The notes below the pieces were generated by a model. It was given only the letters and a program-made list of their open reading frames with translations. It was not told where the DNA came from and did not search any database. This document shows, one piece after another, positions 58,029 through 64,000 of a DNA stretch of 64,000 nt; the stretch's first letter is position 1, and every line of letters starts with the position of its first letter. Location: NCBI RefSeq assembly GCF_905220415.1, contig NC_059538.1, positions 2,604,001 through 2,668,000 of the forward strand. Reading direction: 5' to 3'. The stretch is from Colias croceus (taxonomy: Eukaryota > Arthropoda > Insecta > Lepidoptera > Pieridae). The translations under genes were made by a program, and so were the position numbers.

Positions 58029-58726
58029 CTGAAACAAAAGAAATTAACTACAAACTTCGTCTCTTTGTTCTTAAATATTACTAATATTAGCATATAAATA
58101 TAATTTAGTTTCATTTACCTATATGTATAACTATTTAATTAAAGAAGTAGGTAGGTAATCTTCTTTGTAATTTATAAAGTAAAAAATAAATTGTTTGACG
58201 TTTAGCGTTGGCGGGATTTCAAATTAAGTTTTTTTTTTTAATTTATAACTTATAAGGCTTAGGTCCGTTTAGGTCTTATGCTGATAGATACAAAATTTAA
58301 TTATCATATTAAATTAAAAATATATAAATATCGTAAAATTAATTTTGAATTTTATACTTTCAATTTATAATATTTGTTTTATTCAATAAAATAGTTATTT
58401 CAATTGCATATTTACGGTTAGTTAATTTTTAAACGCAATTACAATTCGTTGCCTTTGCAAAAAAAAAATTATATACCTAGTTTAGGCCACTGGCTTAGGC
58501 GTTATCATTTATTACAATTACTATTTTTGATGGTTTCATTATTTTAGAAAATAAATTGAAACTGTTTTAATGTTAATGTAATATTAAAGATGAGTTCGTA
58601 AGAATTAATGCTACACTTATTGCTACATAATACCGACGATCTCAAAAATACATTTCATCGTGAAATAGGAATGAATAAAAAGAAAGAGCAAGCATCAAGT
58701 GTTTTTTAATGTTATTGATGGTAAGT
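58029..58726. other. Upstream of arrestin exon 1, nothing seen
   Basis: AT-rich; no first exon or promoter element could be recognised with confidence. Confidence 0.4.
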
Positions 58727-59001
58727 TTTTAACCGACTTCAAAAAAATGGAGGAGGTTATCAATTCGGCCGGTATATTTTTTTTTTTTTATGTATGTACA
58801 CCGATTACTCCGAGGTTTCTGAACCGATTTACGTGATTCTTTTTTTGTTCGATGCGGGATGGTGTCGAATTGGTCCCATAAAAATTTTATTCGGATAGGC
58901 CCAGTAGTTTTTATTTTATGAGCATTTTTGTCTGTAGGTATTTGTAAATTTTGCAAGTGCAGGTTTGAAGTCGGTTGTTTTTAACGCAGTTATCACTTGT
59001 T
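58727..59001 (+). repeat. Interspersed repeat family R1, copy 3
   Basis: Same termini and blocks as 11034-11300 and 28989-29276. Confidence 0.75.
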
Positions 59002-59009
59002 CAATATAT

Positions 59010-59156
59010 TAAGCTATTGCATAGCTTATATCGCGGGCCTTGAGCACGTGGACAGAATCGAGAAATTCCGTACTGAAAAAACCTCATGCTCCGCATTCCG
59101 ACAGGCGGAGGTGTGCGGCTTGAAGGCATAGCATGCAATAGCTTAACCGCGGCAGT
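59010..59156 (+). repeat. Repeat family S, copy 3
   Basis: 'aagctattgcatagcttata' to 'gcaatagcttaaccgcggca'. It lies directly after R1 copy 3. Confidence 0.65.
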
Positions 59157-59896
59157 CAGTCTTTACCAAGTGCAACACGTCGCTTTTTTTATTCATTTAT
59201 TCAAACATTTTATTATTAGGTCATGTTATTTCTATAATGCATCTTCAAAAAGCAGTTCATAATTTTGACCAAAAATTGCCAATTTCAGCTATATTATTTA
59301 GCAATTAATTTCGATCGTGATTAATTAATGAATGCTCGATCGCGTGTTAAACCTCGGTAACAATAATAAGTGAAATATTAACGTGAAAGCCTTCAGAGCT
59401 GGCCTTTGTGCGTCCGTCCGAATTCGTTCTTTTAATGAACCTACAGCGGTCAGCGCGTGATGCGTGTGTGACGTCATTGGAACAATGCCGGGCTAAAAAC
59501 TCTATAGTTTGTGTATGAAAAATTGTTTTTGATGATTTTTACTTATTTCGTCATTGTTCTAGTAGTTAATCATCTTTGACTGATAGATGGTTGGTAGACG
59601 CTACGAAGGTGGCAGAATTGGTAATACGTCCTCTGCTAATTTGTAATACGTCTCCTGTGTTCTAAATATTAATTATTCTCATTTCTAAGCTAGTTTTAGA
59701 AGAGACTGGATGCCATGAACATAAAGGAGAACCACAACACTAAGAACTGTTTAAAATTACTTAATTAACAATTTTTTCAAACAATTACGTTCTTAAAAAA
59801 CAAAAAAAAAAAACAGCATTTATAAAAAAATCATTAAAAACGCAAACTTGAATTCGAAAAGAACATCTTTAACTAAAACATTTAAAATGGAATTAA
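59157..59896. other. Intergenic or intron segment, nothing seen
   Basis: No gene, and no repeat recognised. Confidence 0.4.
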
Positions 59897-60301
59897 TATA
59901 CAGGGTTATTTGTAAAACACCGGCAACCTCGCAGGACAAGATAGCTAACATCATAAGTAACAACATTTGATCTACGACTTTTGGCATAACGCAATAAATT
60001 ATTTTTAAATGATTTTTTAAGCTTTTATTGTACTCTACTAACATTTGTAAGTCTATGTTCTATTCATTATCGAAAGGACGACGCGACGCCCCCTTTCCCC
60101 TCTCGTTCGCTTCTTGTTTACGTAATTTTTGGAATGTGCGTAGAGTTTATAATATTCAAACGGAAAATTAAATTAATATTTATTTTTGTATGAAAATAAA
60201 ATCTAACAAATTATCAAAAGTCGTAGAACAAATGTTGTTGCTAATGATGCTAGCTATCTTGTCCTGCGAGGTTGCTGGTGTTTTACAAGTAACCCTGTAT
60301 A
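59897..60301. mobile_element. MITE with about 100-bp inverted arms
   Basis: 59899-59996 and about 60207-60298 are inverted copies, ending 'tacagggttatttgtaaaac' and its reverse, with TA at each side. Small open frames in the arms give the same peptide on opposite strands, which is only the inverted repeat read twice. Confidence 0.75.
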
Positions 60302-60813
60302 GGTTACTGAAAAAGTGTATGAATGAACTAAAATGGTTGCTTTTATCACGAGTTTTTGAAACATGCCACTCCGCTAGCTCTCATACAAGTAATGGGTATT
60401 GACTAGTGCCCTGGAGGTTTCTCTTTATAAATAATGTTTGACGTTATGATATTACCGTGTGGAATATAGTGTAGGTTTTCTTTTGATATTTTGGGTAATA
60501 CAAGAAGAAATACTAGTACCTACGGCTTTGAAATTTATTGGGCAATAGGTATATTCAAGGAAAGAAGTTCTTATAATCACTACATAGTATAAAACAAAGT
60601 CGCTTTCTCTGTCCCTATGTCCCTATGTATGCTTAAATCTTTAAAACTACGCAACAGATTTTGATGCAGTTTTTTTTAAATAGATAAAGTGATTTAAGAG
60701 GAAGTTTTTAGTATATAATTTATCATGTTTTAGACAAAGCGGGCGAAGCCGCGGCCGGAAAACTAGTGTCAAATAAATGCTAACAGACTTATGGATATTT
60801 AAGTAAGTATGTA
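60302..60813. other. Spacer with short repeat
   Basis: 60578-60770 is a full copy of the short repeat 'aaaacaaagtcgctttctct' to 'gggcgaagccgcggccggaa', the type interrupted by LINE C. Nothing else seen. Confidence 0.55.
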
Positions 60814-61246
60814 TCCCACCAAAAACATTTTCATGTAAAATGTTGCCAAGACGAGCCCATATGACTCGCACTGTCAAAAAGTTATCAGATCTCATGTAGA
60901 GCGAAGCTTCTAACACTACACGCCCTAACTCTACAAGGCCTAACTTCACAAACTCTACACCTTAGTCAAAATATGTGGCTTGGCCATTTCGCTACATTCA
61001 CATCGGCGTAAGGTGAAAAATTAATTCACTGTGCATTACTTTTGTGTTATACAATAGTTCTTGTAGTAACGAACGGCCAAGCCACATATTTTGACTAAGG
61101 TGTAGAGTTTGTGAAGTTAGGCCTTGTAGAGTTAGGGCGTGTAGTGTTAGAAGCTTCGCTCTACATGAGATCTGATAACTTTTTGACAGTGCGAGTCATA
61201 TGGGCTCGTCTTGGCAACATTTTACATGAAAATGTTTTTGGTGGGA
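60814..61246. repeat. Foldback with matching arms, copy 2
   Basis: 433 bp, as in copy 1. Two substitutions relative to copy 1 occur in both arms at matching positions (see findings). Confidence 0.92.
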
Positions 61247-61824
61247 TTTCATTTCTTTTTGTAAGTTGTTTGTAACAAAATTTTATAAGTATGTCGATTA
61301 AAGTTTTAATTTTTTTTTAACAAGGAGTACCTATACATATATATATCTAGGGGAACCAAGTTTTAGATTATTAGATTAGACCTCTAGCGTCATCAAAATT
61401 TAATTTAAAATTACAGGTCTCATACAAACTCCCATCCCCTAGTTTAAGGGGTTGGGGGATGAAAGTTACAAGTTTTATAATTTTTTTGTTGTTTGTGTGC
61501 TAATACTAGCTTACATACAAAATTTCAGCTTTCTAGGACATTAGGAAATACCTTAAGAATTTTGATGATCATCAGTGAGTCAGTGACGAAATTAGCGTTT
61601 TTTAGATATAAATAAAATCTGAAGTATAAAAGCTAATGTAATTAAAACTTAATATGTTCAATAAGTCCGCTATTGACAATATATCCCGAAAAATTTGTTG
61701 ATCTAGCATAATCCAAACCCAAGTTATGAGGGTTCAAAAAAACGTCGAAGCGCTTCGAGAAAAGGTAGGTAGTGCCCGTGCTTGTTCGCTTGGCTCGTCT
61801 TGGCGGGGGCACTACCGTGCCCCC
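60814..61824 (-). mobile_element. Composite 1-kb element, copy 2 (inverted)
   Basis: Reverse complement of 26998-28004: foldback first (60814-61246), then unique sequence, then the GC hairpin (61805-61824). Identity is high throughout and boundaries agree on both sides. Confidence 0.8.
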
Positions 61825-62452
61825 AAATTTATATGCGGGAATAGTCTTGCATTGTAATAGATTCGGCTGTTGCCTTAACAGCTTTTGATTGCAAAACTAG
61901 GTTATCCTGGGTCTGTGCGTGCTTATTTTAGGATAAACTAGTATGGCCTAGCCGAAACTGATTTATCCTATTGGTCTAAGGATAAACTAGTTTGGCCTAG
62001 GCTATACCGGTTCATCCGATCGTGTATAGGACGAACTAGTTTAGCCTAGGCAAAACTAGATTGTCCTAAAATCAGGTATGACCGGTAACATATATATCTC
62101 ATAATGTTACATGTATACTTTCATAACATACATTTTAAAATGTACTAATTAAAAATGTATATGAAACACGGTTGCTAAAACAAATATTTGATCGATTTTC
62201 GATTAGAAGCACTATTTCATTAGTTTCCTTTTATATGTAATTTCACTCAGATTATTTATTCAAAGATCTTATGATTCAACCTCTTTAAAACCAAATAAGA
62301 CCATAGTATATCCAAAAGTCTAAATTCGAACTCCTTTTCCAACGCCTTATAAACGTTCCCAAGTGACACAACCTACACAAAACACAAGCAAAATACCACA
62401 AAATACAAACGTTTACACATAACGTTTTTGAATATACTCCTAACATCTAAAT
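61825..62452. repeat. Three tandem near-palindromic units with flanks
   Basis: 61930-61970, 61979-62017 and 62028-62068 are each close to ggataaactagttt-ggccta-gg...tttatcc, with a period of about 49 bp. A half unit lies near 61894. 62080-62452 shows nothing recognisable. Confidence 0.65.
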
Positions 62453-62715
62453 AACTCAAACATTTATTTATTCAATTAGACTTCTTCCAGAAGCACTTTT
62501 GAATCGTCATTACATATTTTAAATTTACCACTGATTCGAAAAGCAGTAGGTATCTATGAAGAAGAACCGGCAAGAAACTCCATAGTTGCTCTTTTAAAGG
62601 CATGTCCATGTACAATATAATTTAACATAACATGTTACTTACATCCTACATAATATTATATATTATCATAATAATATGCTAAAGAACTGTCCTGTTATAG
62701 TTCTTACGCGAAGTT
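62453..62715 (-). mobile_element. LINE 3'-end fragment related to copies A and B
   Basis: 'actcaaacatttatttattc', 'gaatcgtcattacata' and 'gcaagaaactccatagttgc' match the 3' untranslated parts of the LINEs at 1369 and 50353, at lower identity. No coding part is present. Confidence 0.75.
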
Positions 62716-63183
62716 CCTGTAGTTCTTAAACACAATAAAAATTATTTTGGTCCAACCATACGTTACACAGCAGCAGCCTAACATGCTTAATTTTAAGCTC
62801 ATAAGCGTATTGTGAGTAAGCCTAGAATTTTCGGCAGAATCACGTTCGTTCGATTTAACTGACGTAAAATATTTCCTCTAAGCCATTTTGAAAGGTAATT
62901 AAATGTATTTATGATGTATAAAATTGAGCCAAACTTTCGTGATGAGATTTCGTTATTTTGTAGAGAAATTCAACAATGTTGAGAAACTTTTAGTAGGTTT
63001 GGCACGCGGCTTTGGTCGTGTAGTACCAGGATAAAAAGGTTCTGCATATAATATATTTGAACTATTTTAAAAGCAAATCGTTTAAACGTTTTCTTACTAT
63101 ATTAACATAGATTTATGAAATTGTTAATAATGTTAAATATGTTGTTCTTTAACTGAATAAATAATAAATAATATTATTTCGCG
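62716..63183. other. Spacer, nothing seen
   Basis: AT-rich; no gene or repeat recognised. Confidence 0.4.
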
Positions 63184-63401
63184 AGTTATGTGACAACCCT
63201 ACGCTATATGTAATGTGAAGCGCTGACGGTGTGCTTTCGTTCGTGAGAACGTTTTATTCCTTTAAATTATAATATTAGAATAAAAACATATTGTGAAGCA
63301 TCGTGCTCATAATAACACGTATAATGTAATTTTACTTTTTAATTAAAATCATTTAAGAAATATGATTTTTTTTATTAATTCACTGGAAAGTGAATTTAAC
63401 T
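63184..63401 (+). repeat. LTR of a second, partial LTR retrotransposon
   Basis: Starts AGTTATG and ends TTAACT (terminal AGTTA/TAACT inverted), with AATAAA near 63281. It is followed without gap by a primer-binding site. The element's other LTR is outside the window, so the left border is by inference. Confidence 0.6.
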
Positions 63402-63418
63402 GGCGCAGTCGGTAGGAT
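63401..63418 (+). promoter_or_regulatory. tRNA primer-binding site
   Basis: TGGCGCAGTCGGTAGGAT, as used by the 17.6/297 group of insect Gypsy elements (reported tRNA-Ser primer). Confidence 0.75.
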
Positions 63419-64000
63419 ACTCGGGTCGCCCGCGGGAAGATATCCGAAATGAATATCGGTTCCGAGGCCCCGCGCGGCCGACCGGTTTTTTTAAAAACCC
63501 AAGCGAGTATCCAGAACATCAGCAGTATCCAGCCATCGATACAGAAACCATGTCAATGTGAGTTGCACAGAATTATTTTATTGTGTTGCTTTCCTATATT
63601 ATATTCCTATATTAATTTTAGAATAAACCTTCACGATTTTCCATCCTAGGAAATCCCGGGGTACCGAGGCTGTTAATACCCAACAGTCCTCGAGAAATAG
63701 TTTAGTTGATAGTATTAGAAGTATTGATAGTTTTAATATGTCGTTTGACACGGAAGAAATTTTTAAATGCTTAAGGGTGGTCCCAGATTTTGATGGTAAC
63801 CCCCATGTATTAACAAAATTCATTAAAATATGCGACCAATTAGTTATTATAACCGTACATTATTACTATATAAAATTAGGGTTCAACATTTAAACGAAAA
63901 ATTGGATAAGGCATCGTCCTTGTTAGAAGCTTTAAAACCAGTGTAAAACGTAGATTGATAAATGGTTTAGGTTCTATACAGAATTAGCGCAATTCCTAGA
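63402..64000 (+). mobile_element. Partial 17.6/errantivirus-like element: leader and gag start, decayed
   Basis: After the primer site come a leader and a Gag-like stretch around 63690-63850 (VVPDFDGNPHVLTKFIKICD), a pattern known from Gag of insect errantivirus-type elements. A stop follows at about 63891, and the next 100 bases show stops in all frames, so this copy appears broken. Pol and any envelope region would be beyond the window. Confidence 0.6.

Noticed and set aside
59820..60402. Two small proteins sharing an identical hydrophobic segment
   Set aside because: The match is the inverted repeat of one MITE read on opposite strands.

Overview
The window looks like nuclear DNA of a moth or butterfly. 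It is AT-rich, has spliced genes with very long introns, and is packed with insect/lepidopteran-type repeats: short repeats ending in 'gcgggcgaagccgcgggc..aagctagt', a tRNA-derived SINE head, a mariner, CR1-like LINEs, a Ty3/Gypsy LTR element, and foldback/MITE families. The species cannot be named from the sequence alone.

Host genes. (1) An arrestin gene on the minus strand covers most of the window. Eight exons (58028 to 6325) join with perfect phase agreement into about 282 codons: the whole N-domain, an unusually long proline-rich inter-domain linker, and the start of the C-domain. The last exons lie beyond base 1. An acceptor-like sequence before the first exon suggests at least one further 5' exon. 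(2) A complete five-exon chymotrypsin-family serine protease (21234-24221, plus strand, 260 residues, full catalytic triad) sits inside an arrestin intron in antisense orientation.

Mobile DNA fills the rest. 1-1350 is an 11-12 bp minisatellite with higher-order structure. 1369-4172 and 50353-54537 are two copies of one CR1-like LINE. The second keeps ORF1 (coiled coil plus SGNH-like domain), and its ORF2 has no AUG before the middle of the endonuclease. ORF2 is instead continuous with ORF1 in the -1 frame through a U UUA AAC heptamer directly followed by the ORF1 stop, a strong candidate for programmed -1 frameshifting. 33877-36457 is a different LINE inserted in a short repeat. 36797-41741 is an intact-looking Ty3/Gypsy element with LTRs that read as identical and a 4-bp target duplication. 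63184 to the end is the 5' end of a second LTR element with a tRNA-Ser-type primer site. A mariner (11322-12609) has lost one catalytic Asp.

The most unusual non-coding structures are three foldback elements that share the terminus TCCCACCAAAAACAT. One is a near-perfect 610-bp palindrome (19141-19750). The other two (27572-28004 and 60814-61246) are copies whose arms carry concordant substitutions. They are embedded in inverted 1-kb composite elements that end in a GC-rich hairpin.

Except where stated, everything between arrestin exons is intron. No rRNA genes, functional tRNA genes or CRISPR arrays were seen. All family assignments are by eye, without database searches.
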